Origin: Actinacidiphila oryziradicis
Lineage (GTDB): Bacteria; Actinomycetota; Actinomycetes; Streptomycetales; Streptomycetaceae
Assembly: GCF_005047355.1 (NCBI RefSeq)
Contig: NZ_SUMC01000031.1
Coordinates: 1-64,000 of the forward strand
Length of the DNA stretch: 64,000 bases
Direction: 5' to 3'
The notes beneath the pieces are model-generated. The model had not been told where the DNA came from. It saw nothing but the letters and a program-made list of their open reading frames with translations, and ran no database searches. Position 1 is the stretch's first letter, and the number at the start of each line of letters is the position of its first letter. Shown piece by piece: positions 7,861 to 16,434 of this stretch. The position numbers were made by a program, and so were the translations under genes.

Positions 7861-9537
7861 TCAGGCGAGGCCGCTCTGGTGTTGCGCGGCGCCACCTTGG
7901 GCGCTGTGCATGCCCAGGAGGCCGGAGCCGAGGAGACCGCCGAGGGCGCCGCCGGAAGAGCCGCCGCCGGAGGACGAGCCCCCGGAGGGGGCGGGGGCGG
8001 AGGAGTGGTGGCTGGGGCGGGGTTGGGCGGGTTTCGGGGCCGTCTGCTGGTGGCTGGGGGCGGTGTAGCCGCCGGAACTGCCGCCCGCGGTGCCGGCGGT
8101 GTGCCGGGCGGTGGCGCCGGGGACGGGGGTGGTGGACGCGGAGGTGGACGGGGTGGCGGACGCCGAGGGGGCGGCGGACGGCCGGGACGAGGTGGAGGCC
8201 GCGCCGGCGGAGCGCTTGGCGCCGTTGGCGCCGCCGGCGACCTCCGGCAGGGGCGAGCCCTGGAGGTTGTTGGTCGGGACGTCGCTCGGCCCGGTCAGAT
8301 CACCACGCGTGGTGGTGGACCGTACGGCCGCGCCGAGCGTGGAGCCGACGACCAGTGTCAGCCCGAGCAGCACAGTCGCGATCACCGTGCCGCGCCGCAG
8401 TACGCGCCGCCGCAAGTCCCAGATGGCCGCGCGGGGTCCGAGCCGCCGCCAGGCCTCGCTCGCGAGCCGCCCGTCGACCGAGTAGACGGGCGCACCGGCG
8501 ATGACCAGCGGGCTCCACGCGGCGAGGTAGATGATGTCGGGCGCGTCGTACGCCGGTACGATCCGCCAGCTGACGGTCACCAGCAGGGCGGCGCTCAACA
8601 GGGCGCCGAAGGACGCCGCGACGCGCTGCCAGAGGCCCGCGACCGTCAGCACGCCGACGACCACTTGGAGGAAGGCGATGGTCAGCCCGGAACCGACCGG
8701 GTGGTTGAGGGCGACGTTGCGGAGCGGCTCGGCGGCTGCCCATGGGTGCAGCGAGGCGAGCCAGGTGACCATGGAGCCGCGCTCGCCGCCGTCGAAGTAC
8801 ACGGGGTCGCAGAGCTTGCCCATGCCGGCGTAGATCGAGATGAAGCCGAGGAACACGCGGAGCGGCAGCAGCACAATGCCGAGGTTCATCCGGCGGCCGG
8901 GGTACCAGGCGTGCTTGACCGGGTCGGCGGTGCGCTCCCGGTCCTCGCCGAAACCGGAGGCCGCGCCGGAGCGGGAACGGGGGCGTGCGCGGGTGCTGGT
9001 GCCGTTGTTGGGGCGGGTGCTGGGGCGGGAGGCTGAGCCGGGTGCGGACGGGTACTCGTCGTACCCGTACTCGTACTCGTACTCGTCGTCGAACGCGCCG
9101 CGCGCCGGCTGTACGCCGCCGAGCAGCTCACCCGGCGCCAGCCCGGAGGGCCGCCGTGGGCCGGCCACTGTCGCCCGCCGTGGCGCCTCGGCCTCGATCC
9201 GGGGGAGGACTTGCGTGGTGCTGCCGGCGCTTTCCGCGTCGGCGTTCCGCACCGCCTGCAGCAGTTGCGTCGCGGCCTCGTCGCCGGGGGTGCTACGCCC
9301 CGACCATACGACGGGCGCGGCCCGCCGGGCGGTGCCCGCAGCGACGGGGATGTATACGGTCCGCCCCAGCGCACGGGCGGCCGACGTCGCGCCGAGCTGA
9401 ACGCGGAAGCTCGCGTGATTGACGATGACCTGGGCCGGGTCGGAGGCGACTTTCACCATGCTGAGCACGGGTTCGTCCGCCGGTGCCGACGACCGTCCCC
9501 CCGTATGAGTGCGGGGTGTTCTGGTGTCCACACTCAT
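7861..9537 (-). CDS. DoxX family membrane protein with long low-complexity tails
   Basis: The 558-residue protein has a disordered N-terminal half (about 1-215, with an acidic EYEYEYGYDEYP stretch). A DoxX-like membrane core follows with segments near LGIVLLPLRVFLGFISIYAG, TIAFLQVVVGVLTVAGLW, FGALLSAALLVTVSW and TVIATVLLGLTLVVGSTL. A Ser/Thr/Pro/Gly-rich C-terminal tail of about 150 residues closes it. DoxX-type proteins are quinone-linked or redox membrane proteins of varied role; the function here is unknown. The tails are usual for the Streptomyces orthologue. The start at 9537 is ATG. Confidence 0.8.
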   Translation of the reverse strand: MSVDTRTPRTHTGGRSSAPADEPVLSMVKVASDPAQVIVNHASFRVQLGATSAARALGRTVYIPVAAGTARRAAPVVWSGRSTPGDEAATQLLQAVRNADAESAGSTTQVLPRIEAEAPRRATVAGPRRPSGLAPGELLGGVQPARGAFDDEYEYEYGYDEYPSAPGSASRPSTRPNNGTSTRARPRSRSGAASGFGEDRERTADPVKHAWYPGRRMNLGIVLLPLRVFLGFISIYAGMGKLCDPVYFDGGERGSMVTWLASLHPWAAAEPLRNVALNHPVGSGLTIAFLQVVVGVLTVAGLWQRVAASFGALLSAALLVTVSWRIVPAYDAPDIIYLAAWSPLVIAGAPVYSVDGRLASEAWRRLGPRAAIWDLRRRVLRRGTVIATVLLGLTLVVGSTLGAAVRSTTTRGDLTGPSDVPTNNLQGSPLPEVAGGANGAKRSAGAASTSSRPSAAPSASATPSTSASTTPVPGATARHTAGTAGGSSGGYTAPSHQQTAPKPAQPRPSHHSSAPAPSGGSSSGGGSSGGALGGLLGSGLLGMHSAQGGAAQHQSGLA

Positions 9538-9643
9538 CTAACCGAGTGACGCCCGATAAAGACACGTTGCCTCGGGCCCGGCAGGGCTTGGCGTCGTGCC
9601 CGGCGCGGCACGGCTTCCCCCGGTCGGCGTACGGTTCAGTCCT

Positions 9644-10028
9644 CAAACGCCGGACGGGCTAAAAACACCGCCACCCGACAACACGCCCGAACGGGCCGGC
9701 CTTGCGCACCCGGCGCAGCACCACGACCCCCGACCCGGGCGCCGGTTCTTCCCCCGGACCCCCGTCCGGGAGGTGCCCCCGCAAACGTTGGACGGGCTGG
9801 AATACCGCCCCCGGCAACGCGCCGGACGGGCCAGCCCCGCGCTCCCCCGGCGCGGCACAGCTGCCCTTGGTCTGCGGACCGGTTCCTCCCCCGGACCCCC
9901 CGTCCGGGAGGTGCCCCCACAAACACCGGACGGGCTAAAAACACGCCACCCGGCAACGCGCCCGGGCGAGCCGGCCTTGCGCACCCGGCGCAGCACGGCC
10001 CCCCAGCACCGGGCACGGGGCCCGTGAC
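9644..10028. repeat. tandem repeat with 138-bp period
   Basis: The marker CAAACGCCGGACGGGCT begins at 9644 and recurs in variant form at 9782 and 9920, so the period is exactly 138 bases. Each unit also contains a CCCCCGGACCCCCGTCCGGGAGGTGC palindrome-like block and a GCACCCGGCGCAGCAC block; units diverge by about 20 percent. The marker belongs to a dispersed Streptomyces intergenic repeat (another copy is near 25835). The period is a multiple of three, so long spurious frames appear on both strands. No gene is supported in the 9538-10052 gap. Confidence 0.75.
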
Positions 10029-10052
10029 GCCGGACGGGCCGTCCGCCGTCCC

Positions 10053-11012
10053 TTACGCCCGGCGGCGAGCCGCTTCGTAGAGCACGATGCCCGCCGCCAC
10101 ACCGGCGTTCAACGACTCGGCACCGCCCGGCATCGGGATCCGCACCCGGAGGTCGCAGGTCTCGCCGACGAGGCGGGAGAGGCCTTTGCCCTCGGATCCG
10201 GCGACGATGACGACGGGCCCGGCGAGGGCTTCGAGTTCGTGGAGTTCGACTTCGCCGTCCGCCGCGAGGCCGACGACGAGAAGGCCGGCCTTCTGGTAGG
10301 CCTCCAGGGTGCGGGTGAGGTTGGTCGCGCGGGCGACGCGGACCCGGGCGGCGGTGCCCGCGGAGGTCTTCCAGGCGCCGGCGGTCATGCCGGCGGCGCG
10401 GCGCTCCGGGACGACGACGCCGTGGCCGCCGAAGGCGGCGACGGAGCGGACGACGGCGCCGAGGTTGCGCGGGTCGGTGATGCCGTCGAGGGCCATGATG
10501 AGCGGGTCCTCGGAACGGCTGAAGGCGATCTCGGCCAGTTCCTCGGGATAGGCGTAATCGTAGGGCGGGATCTGGAGCACCAGGCCCTGGTGGTTCAGGC
10601 CGTTGGTGATCCGGTCGAGCTCGGGGCGCGCGGCTTCGAGGAGCGGGACGCCGCGGTCGGTGGCGAGCTTGATCGCCTCACGCACGCGGTCGTCACTGTC
10701 GATGTACTGCTGGACGTAGACCGCCGTGGCCGGGATGTCGGCGCGCAGCGCCTCCACGACCGGGTTACGCCCGGCGACCAGCTCGGAGGTGGACTTGGCA
10801 CCGCGACCGGACGGCCGCCGGGACTGCCCGGACGCCGTCGCGCGCTTCACCTTGGCGTTCGCGGCACGCTGCTTGGCGTGCCCCTTGCGGGCCTCGGCGG
10901 GCGGGGTGGGGCCCCGGCCTTCCAGGGCCCTGCGCCGCTGCCCGCCGCTACCGACCGTCGCGCCCTTCTTGTTGGACGTGCGGCGGCCTCGCCGCTGGCT
11001 GTTCCCGGCCAT
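10053..11012 (-). CDS. rlmB: 23S rRNA (guanosine-2'-O-)-methyltransferase RlmB
   Basis: The 319-residue SpoU-family enzyme methylates the ribose of a guanosine in 23S rRNA. A Lys/Arg-rich N-terminal tail (1-70) is typical of actinobacterial members. A substrate-binding domain follows (GRNPVVEAL onward), then the SPOUT knot with DPRNLGAVVRS (motif 1), AGSEGKGLSRLV (motif 2) and SLNAGVAAGIVLYE (motif 3). It is encoded 75 bases downstream of cysS on the same strand, a conserved arrangement in actinobacteria. Confidence 0.92.
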   Translation of the reverse strand: MAGNSQRRGRRTSNKKGATVGSGGQRRRALEGRGPTPPAEARKGHAKQRAANAKVKRATASGQSRRPSGRGAKSTSELVAGRNPVVEALRADIPATAVYVQQYIDSDDRVREAIKLATDRGVPLLEAARPELDRITNGLNHQGLVLQIPPYDYAYPEELAEIAFSRSEDPLIMALDGITDPRNLGAVVRSVAAFGGHGVVVPERRAAGMTAGAWKTSAGTAARVRVARATNLTRTLEAYQKAGLLVVGLAADGEVELHELEALAGPVVIVAGSEGKGLSRLVGETCDLRVRIPMPGGAESLNAGVAAGIVLYEAARRRA

Positions 11013-11087
11013 GGGTCACACTCATCTCTTGCTGCGGGCATACGTACGTACATTGCATTATCCGGGCTCCCGGGGCGGCGCTTGCGC

Positions 11088-12488
11088 TCAGCGCGAGCCC
11101 AGCGACCACTTCGAACCATTCGGCGTGTCCGTGATCTCCAGACCCGACTGCTTCAGCTGGTCACGGATCGCGTCGGCGGTCGCGTAGTCCTTGCGCGCCC
11201 GTGCCGCCTGCCGCTGCTCCAGCACAAGGCGTACGAGGGAGTCCACGACCCCATGCAGATCCTCGTCGCGGTCCCCCGCCCCGCCGGCCCACTGCTCGTC
11301 CAGTGGATCCAGGCCCAGTACCCCGAGCATCGCACGAACTTCCGACAGGCGGGCGACCGCGGTCTCCTTGTCGTCCGCGCTCAGCGCGGAGTTGCCCTGC
11401 CGGACGGTGTCGTGGACGCGCGCGATCGCCTGCGGGACACCCAGGTCGTCGTCCATCGCCTCGGCGAAGGCCAGTGGCACCTCGGCTGCGGGCTCGACGG
11501 GGCCGGCCTTCTCGACCACCCGCTGTACGAAGCCCTCGATACGCGCGAACGCGGATTCCGCCTCGCGGAGCGAGTCCTCGCTGTACTCGATCATCGAGCG
11601 GTAGTGCGGGGAGCCCAGGTAATAGCGGAGCACGATCGGGCGCCAGCGCTTGGCCATCTCCGAGACCAGCACCGAATTGCCGAGCGACTTGCTCATCTTC
11701 TCGCCGGCCAGGGTGACCCACGCGTTGTGCACCCAGTACCGCGCGAAATCGTCGCCGAAGCCCTTCGCCTGGGCGATCTCGTTCTCATGGTGCGGGAAGA
11801 TCAGGTCGATTCCGCCGCCGTGGATGTCGAATTCCTGGCCCAGGTACTTGTGCGCCATCGCCGAGCATTCCAGGTGCCAGCCGGGCCGGCCCCGGCCCCA
11901 CGGCGTCTCCCAGGACGGCTCGCCGGGCTTGGCGGCCTTCCACATCGCGAAGTCGCGCGGGTCGCGCTTGCCGGTCTCGCCCTCGCCGGAGGGCTGGAGC
12001 AGATTGTCCAGCTCCTGGTTGGAGAGCTGCAGATACCCGGGGAAGGAGCGCACGTCGAAGTAGACGTTGCCCTCGGCGGCGTAGGCGTGGCCCCGCTCGA
12101 TCAGGCCGCGCATCATCTCGATCATCTCGGGGACATGACCGGTGGCCCGCGGCTCGTAGGTGGGCGGCAGGCAGCCGAGCGTGTCGTAGCCGGCGCTGAA
12201 CGCGCGCTCGTTCTCGTAGCCGATCGCCCACCATGGGCGCTTCTGCTCGGCGGACTTGGTCAGGATCTTGTCGTCGATGTCCGTGACATTGCGGATGAAG
12301 GTCACGTCATAGCCGCGATACGCGAACCAGCGGCGCATGATGTCGAAGTTGAGGCCCGACCGGATGTGCCCGATGTGCGGGGCCGCCTGCACGGTGGCGC
12401 CACACAGGTAGATCGAGACACAGCCCGGAACGAGCGGGGTGAAGTCACGGACCTGACGTGCGCTGGTGTCGTACAGGCGAATGGTCAC
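11088..12488 (-). CDS. cysS: cysteine--tRNA ligase
   Basis: The 466-residue class I synthetase charges tRNA-Cys. The HIGH motif is APHIGHIRSG, KMSKS is EKMSKSLGN, and the zinc-binding cysteine sits in YLCGATVQ; GWHLECSAMAHKYLG carries further zinc ligands. The length is normal for bacterial CysRS. The gene precedes rlmB in the same transcription unit; ATG at 12488. Confidence 0.97.
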   Translation of the reverse strand: MTIRLYDTSARQVRDFTPLVPGCVSIYLCGATVQAAPHIGHIRSGLNFDIMRRWFAYRGYDVTFIRNVTDIDDKILTKSAEQKRPWWAIGYENERAFSAGYDTLGCLPPTYEPRATGHVPEMIEMMRGLIERGHAYAAEGNVYFDVRSFPGYLQLSNQELDNLLQPSGEGETGKRDPRDFAMWKAAKPGEPSWETPWGRGRPGWHLECSAMAHKYLGQEFDIHGGGIDLIFPHHENEIAQAKGFGDDFARYWVHNAWVTLAGEKMSKSLGNSVLVSEMAKRWRPIVLRYYLGSPHYRSMIEYSEDSLREAESAFARIEGFVQRVVEKAGPVEPAAEVPLAFAEAMDDDLGVPQAIARVHDTVRQGNSALSADDKETAVARLSEVRAMLGVLGLDPLDEQWAGGAGDRDEDLHGVVDSLVRLVLEQRQAARARKDYATADAIRDQLKQSGLEITDTPNGSKWSLGSR

Positions 12489-12592
12489 GCAACAAGGGTA
12501 ATGGGAAACAGCGGGTGCCCCGCGACCTTATGGCAGCGGGGACACGCAACGGTGACAATTATGTCCGGGTCGCGGCCCCCCGCGAACGCCGG

Positions 12593-12985
12593 TCAGTCCT
12601 GGCCGATGACCTTTGTCGGGGTGATCCGGACGACCACCCGGACGTCGTCCGGGCCGTCGTTCCCGTACTCCTTGCCCGTGTACTTGACCGAGAGTTCGTC
12701 GGTCAGCTCCCGGGCGCCATCGGTGGTGAGGGACGCGGTGCCGCGGAATTCGACATACGTGTACGGGGCCTCCGGCGGGATGATCAGCACGGTGACCCGG
12801 TCGTCCTTCACCAGGTTGAGGTGCTTGCGGCGGCCCTCGACGGTGGAGACGAGGATGTCGTCGCCGTCGCGCTTCAGCCAGACCACGGACAACTGCGGGC
12901 TGCCGTCGGGCTGGAGTGTCGCGAGGGTGGCGAAGCTCTTGCCGTCGAGCAGTTCCTTGGACTTGTCGGTGAGAGCGACTGCCAT
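12593..12985 (-). CDS. PPOX-class F420-dependent oxidoreductase
   Basis: The 130-residue split-barrel protein resembles the pyridoxamine-phosphate-oxidase-like F420 or flavin reductases common in actinobacteria. Typical features are FATLATLQPDGSPQLSVVWL near the N-terminus, EGRRKHLNLVKDDRVTVLI in the middle and YTYVEFRGTASLTTD after it. The physiological substrate cannot be predicted. CTCCTCCGG on the plus strand gives a GGAGGAG ribosome binding site 5 bases before the ATG. Monocistronic between cysS and ispF. Confidence 0.85.
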   Translation of the reverse strand: MAVALTDKSKELLDGKSFATLATLQPDGSPQLSVVWLKRDGDDILVSTVEGRRKHLNLVKDDRVTVLIIPPEAPYTYVEFRGTASLTTDGARELTDELSVKYTGKEYGNDGPDDVRVVVRITPTKVIGQD

Positions 12986-13107
12986 GTCTCCTCCGGAGCG
13001 GTGCGTGGGTCACTGATGCTGCCTCCGGTGAGCAACTCCCCGGCGGGGCCCCCGTATTCCGTCACCAGCGGTGCCGGGCGTCCGGCGGGGCCGTCCGGGC
13101 GGGGGGC

Positions 13108-13617
13108 TCAGACCTCGGCTGCCGGGGCGCCCGGGATCACCAGGGCCGTGGCGACGGCCGCCAGGCCTTCCTCGCGGCCGGTGAAGCCGAGGCCGTCGGT
13201 GGTGGCTCCGGAGAGGGAGACGCGCGCGCCGATCGCGGCGGAGAGAACCTTCTGGGCCTCGTCACGGCGTTTGCCGATCTTGGGTCGTACGCCGATGACC
13301 TGGACGGCGACATTGCCGATCTCGAAGCCCGCCGCACGGACGATCCGGGCGGCCTCGGTGAGGAGGGTGACACCGGACGCGCCGGACCACTCGGGGCGGC
13401 CGGTGCCGAAGTGTGCGCCCAGGTCGCCGAGACCGGCGGCGGAGAAGAGCGCGTTGCACGCGGCATGCGCGACGACGTCGGCGTCGGAGTGACCGGCCAG
13501 CCCGTACCCCTCGTCCTCCCACAGCAGACCGGCACACCACAGTTCGCGGCCCGCCTCGAAGGCATGGATGTCGGTGCCGACGCCGACGAGGGGGATCCCG
13601 GGAACGTCAGAAGACAT
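13108..13617 (-). CDS. ispF: 2-C-methyl-D-erythritol 2,4-cyclodiphosphate synthase
   Basis: The 169-residue enzyme catalyses the fifth step of the MEP isoprenoid pathway. GVGTDIHAFEAG carries the metal-binding DxH pair, and GHSDADVVAHAACNALFSAAGLGDLG holds the further conserved His and flexible-loop residues; the C-terminal TTDGLGFTGREEGLAA matches the family. Its ATG overlaps the end of ispD by 11 bases, so the two consecutive pathway enzymes are translationally coupled. Confidence 0.95.
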   Translation of the reverse strand: MSSDVPGIPLVGVGTDIHAFEAGRELWCAGLLWEDEGYGLAGHSDADVVAHAACNALFSAAGLGDLGAHFGTGRPEWSGASGVTLLTEAARIVRAAGFEIGNVAVQVIGVRPKIGKRRDEAQKVLSAAIGARVSLSGATTDGLGFTGREEGLAAVATALVIPGAPAAEV

Positions 13618-14338
13618 CGCTGGCCCTCCTACGGGCGAGTACGGCCTCGGCGAGGATCAGGTCGAGAGGACGGGTCACCTTGAATGCCTCTTCGTGGCCG
13701 GGTACGACCAGGACCTGGATGCCGAGCTGCTCGACCATGCCGGCATCGTCGGTGACGTCCTGGGTGATGGTGGCGTGCGCCTTGGCGAGGGTCGCCCGGT
13801 CGAAGCCCTGCGGGGTCTGGACGGCGCGCAGGAGCGCCCGCTCGGGGGTGCCGGTGACGAGGTCGGTGCCGGGGTCGATCCGCTTGACGGTGTCGACGAG
13901 CGGCAGCCCGGGTACGACGGCGGGCGCGCCGTCGCGTACGGCGGCGGCGACGGCGTCCACCATCTCGACGGGGACGAGCGGGCGCGCGGCGTCGTGCACG
14001 AGGACGACATCGACGTCCTCCGGCAGGGCGGCGAGCCCGAGCCGCACCGACTCCTGGCGGGTGTCGCCGCCCGCGACTATCAGGATGTCCTTGGCCTCGG
14101 GGAGCCCGTGATTGCCGAGCAGTGACCGGACATCGGCGACTGCGTCGGCCGGAGCGACCACGACGACGAGCGAGACGGAGCGGGCGTGGATCATGGCTCG
14201 TACGGCGTGCACCAGCATCGGGACGCCGCCCAGAGCGCGCATCGCCTTGGGTGCCCCTGGGCCGAGCCGGACTCCTCGTCCGGCGGCGGGAATGACTGCC
14301 GCGACCGTTCGCTTCGCGGACAGGGGGGAAGAAGTCAG
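13607..14338 (-). CDS. ispD: 2-C-methyl-D-erythritol 4-phosphate cytidylyltransferase (probable CTG start)
   Basis: The enzyme makes CDP-methylerythritol. The invariant N-terminal loop IPAAGRGVRLGPGAPKA lies upstream of the first in-frame ATG (14242), so the coding region must begin earlier. In that frame I find no ATG, GTG or TTG between the loop and about 14460. A CTG at 14336-14338 is preceded by AAGGA at 7 bases spacing and would give (M)TSSPLSAKRTVAAVIPAAG, 243 residues, the normal length. DVVLVHDAARPLV and the C-terminal LDLILAEAVL complete the fold. Either CTG initiation or a sequence error must be invoked. Confidence 0.88.
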   Translation of the reverse strand: MTSSPLSAKRTVAAVIPAAGRGVRLGPGAPKAMRALGGVPMLVHAVRAMIHARSVSLVVVVAPADAVADVRSLLGNHGLPEAKDILIVAGGDTRQESVRLGLAALPEDVDVVLVHDAARPLVPVEMVDAVAAAVRDGAPAVVPGLPLVDTVKRIDPGTDLVTGTPERALLRAVQTPQGFDRATLAKAHATITQDVTDDAGMVEQLGIQVLVVPGHEEAFKVTRPLDLILAEAVLARRRASDVF

Positions 14339-14500
14339 GTTTGCATCCTTGGCCGAAATGGGTATCGCCTCAACGTGCCGGGCACGACACCTTCGCGGGA
14401 CCCCTTCCGTGAACCCCGCGACGGCGGCTGACCGAGCACCGCATGACCAACACCAGTATTCCCTACCGACCCGCGGGATACGGGATACCGGAAGCAGACA

Positions 14501-14537
14501 TGCCGCAGCACCCGGTGTGGCACCGGGTACCGCGGCA
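14501..14537 (-). terminator. hairpin terminator downstream of carD
   Basis: Arms TGCCGCAGCACCCGGTG and CACCGGGTACCGCGGCA pair at 15 of 17 positions around a 3-base loop, 86 bases past the carD stop. A short run of repeated ATCGAATC motifs (14582-14608) lies in between. Confidence 0.65.
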
Positions 14538-14622
14538 TCATTATCTCAGGACCTGCGAGATCGCCAGAATCACAGGGCCCGATCGAATCACATCGAATCG
14601 AATCGCACGGCCCGAGGGGCGC

Positions 14623-15105
14623 TCAGGAAGCGAGTACCTCGTCGAGCAGAGCCTCAGCCTTGTCCTCGTTGGTGTTCTCAGCGAGAGCGAGCTCGCTGAC
14701 CAGGATCTGACGAGCCTTGGCGAGCATCCGCTTCTCGCCGGCCGACAGCCCGCGCTCGCGCTCACGACGCCACAGGTCACGAACGACTTCGGCGACCTTG
14801 ATGACGTCGCCGGAAGCGAGCTTCTCCAGATTTGCCTTGTAGCGCCGGGACCAGTTGGTCGGCTCTTCGGTGTATGGCGCGCGGAGCACCTCGAAGACCC
14901 GGTCCAGTCCTTCCTGACCGACCACGTCGCGCACGCCTACGAACTCCGCATTGTCCGCGGGAACGCGCACCGTCAAGTCGCCTTGAGCGACCTTAAGCAC
15001 CAGATAGGTCTTGTCCACGCCCTTGATCTGGCGGATTTCGATAGCCTCGATCAGCGCGGCCCCGTGATGGGGATAGACCACGGTGTCGCCAACCTTGAAC
15101 GTCAT
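14623..15105 (-). CDS. CarD/CdnL family RNA polymerase-binding regulator
   Basis: The 160-residue protein has the N-terminal Tudor-like RNA-polymerase interaction domain (MTFKVGDTVVYPHHGAALIE onward) and a C-terminal helical DNA-contacting domain with RREREXG-like and basic Trp motifs (NWSRRYKANLEK, LWRRERERGLSAGEKRML). CdnL/CarD stabilises open complexes at rRNA and housekeeping promoters and is essential in many actinobacteria. Position next to ispD-ispF is conserved. The ribosome binding site is GGAAGGGG. Confidence 0.93.
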   Translation of the reverse strand: MTFKVGDTVVYPHHGAALIEAIEIRQIKGVDKTYLVLKVAQGDLTVRVPADNAEFVGVRDVVGQEGLDRVFEVLRAPYTEEPTNWSRRYKANLEKLASGDVIKVAEVVRDLWRRERERGLSAGEKRMLAKARQILVSELALAENTNEDKAEALLDEVLAS

Positions 15106-15682
15106 GTACGGGTACCCCTTCCGTGGCTATCCAGGGTAACACGGGAACGGCCTCATCTGAATGGCGTTTTCGCAGGTCAGAGCATATCTCAGGGCTTGAC
15201 AAGTGCGGCCGGAACGTGCTGGAGCCATTGGCGGGAGAACGGTATCCGCAGGTCGGAGCGGGTATGCGGGGAGGTTGAAACGCCCCCGTTACCGATTGCG
15301 ACACCTTCCACGAAGGGGCGGAACATCCCTATTTGTCGCTCTCGTACGAGTGCATCTTCGCTACGCCGTTCGACCCAAGGACCAGCACGGGGGATGATTT
15401 TCGTACAACTTTAAATTGGGCGCCGCGCCGGGTCCGGTGAACACCAGGTAAATCGATCTTGCTGGCCCCGCCGGGAATCACACGGCACCGTTCGGAGCAA
15501 TCCCGGAATGCATTGCGCGCCCTTGTGCGCCGTTGCACGCCCCCAGGTGGGTGAGGCTGTCCCGCCGAGGGGGTGGCCGGGTGCGGGGCGCCGACAGCGG
15601 CTCGGTAACCTGAGCCCGCTGTTAGTTGGTCCAACGTCACATACCGTGCCCCCACCCCTGCCCTCTAGGAGATGCCGCCGCC
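15106..15682. other. intergenic region between carD and the lipoprotein gene
   Basis: These 577 bases separate divergent genes and must hold both promoters. A TTGACA hexamer lies at 15195 on the plus strand, but I see no convincing minus-10 partner. The central part (15230-15600) has coding-like composition but no frame with a recognisable product. No RNA gene was identified. Confidence 0.4.
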
Positions 15683-16282
15683 GTGAGCCGCAGCCTTCGA
15701 CGCGGCGCCCTCGCCGCCGCCCTCGCGCTCTCTCTCGCCCCGCTCACCGCCTGCGCCGCCGGAAACTCGGCGCAGACGACGGAGGTCAGGCCGGACACCG
15801 CCGGGGCCGCCGTGGGCGTCATCCAGATCCTGAACGCCGTGGTCCTCACCCCGCCGCAGACCCAGGCCACCGGACCGGCCTCGGTCTCCGCCCGCGTCTA
15901 CAACAACGGCAGCCAGAAGCAGACGATCGACTCCATCCAGGTCGGCTCCGCACAGGCCAAGCTCTCCGACAAGGACGGCGGCCAGACCATCACCGTCCCC
16001 GCCCAGGGATCGGTGCTGATCGGCGGCAAGGGCAACGCCGCCGCGACCCTCCCGAACCTCCCTGCGGCCACCAAGGACGGCGACTTCCAGCCCGTCGTCT
16101 TCGACCTCAGCCAAACCGGCGCGGTCAGCGTCACGACCCCCGTCCAGCCCGCCACGGGCTACTACGCCTCGTACGGCCCTAGCGTTACGCCTTCGCCGAG
16201 CGCCTCCGCATCGGCGTCCGCTTCGAAGTCCGCATCGGCCGGCGCTTCCGCCTCCAAGACCCCGGGCGCCAAAAAGAGCTGA
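15683..16282 (+). CDS. putative secreted lipoprotein
   Basis: The 199-residue protein begins at GTG with SRSLRRGALAAALALSLAP and a lipobox LTAC, so residue 24 or so would be the lipidated Cys. The mature part is a beta-rich domain of the DUF461/copper-chaperone-like shape (VIQILNAVVLTPP, SVSARVYNNGSQKQTID, GQTITVPAQGSVLIGG), with a Ser/Ala/Lys-rich low-complexity tail. It lies convergent with phoP. The role is unknown; a homologue at this locus is conserved in Streptomyces. Confidence 0.8.
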   Translation: MSRSLRRGALAAALALSLAPLTACAAGNSAQTTEVRPDTAGAAVGVIQILNAVVLTPPQTQATGPASVSARVYNNGSQKQTIDSIQVGSAQAKLSDKDGGQTITVPAQGSVLIGGKGNAAATLPNLPAATKDGDFQPVVFDLSQTGAVSVTTPVQPATGYYASYGPSVTPSPSASASASASKSASAGASASKTPGAKKS

Positions 16283-16434
16283 GCCCCGCGGCTCTCCCCC
16301 GCCCACGCCCGCACCGTACGGCCGGCCTCCCCGGCCGACGGCGCAGGCCCGGCAAAACGCCATCGGACCCCCTCACGCCCATGGCGCGAAGCGGCCCGAC
16401 CAGCCCCGAGGGGCCGTCCTGCGCGGAGCCCGGC

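Noticed and set aside
7567..9036. 489-codon frame on the plus strand over the DoxX-like gene
   Set aside because: It is the complement of a gene with clear membrane segments; its Gly/Arg-rich translation is an artefact of high GC.
9636..10016. Overlapping frames of up to 143 codons in the tandem repeat
   Set aside because: They arise because the 138-bp period is a multiple of three; no start signals or family features.
9640..10030. CRISPR array
   Set aside because: Units are 138 bp and diverged throughout, without short identical repeats and unique spacers; no cas genes.
10239..13016. A 925-codon frame opposite rlmB, cysS and the PPOX gene
   Set aside because: It spans three well-identified genes in antisense and has no domain; a GC-skew shadow.
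15195..15200. TTGACA as a housekeeping minus-35 element
   Set aside because: No suitable minus-10 hexamer at 16-19 bases spacing.
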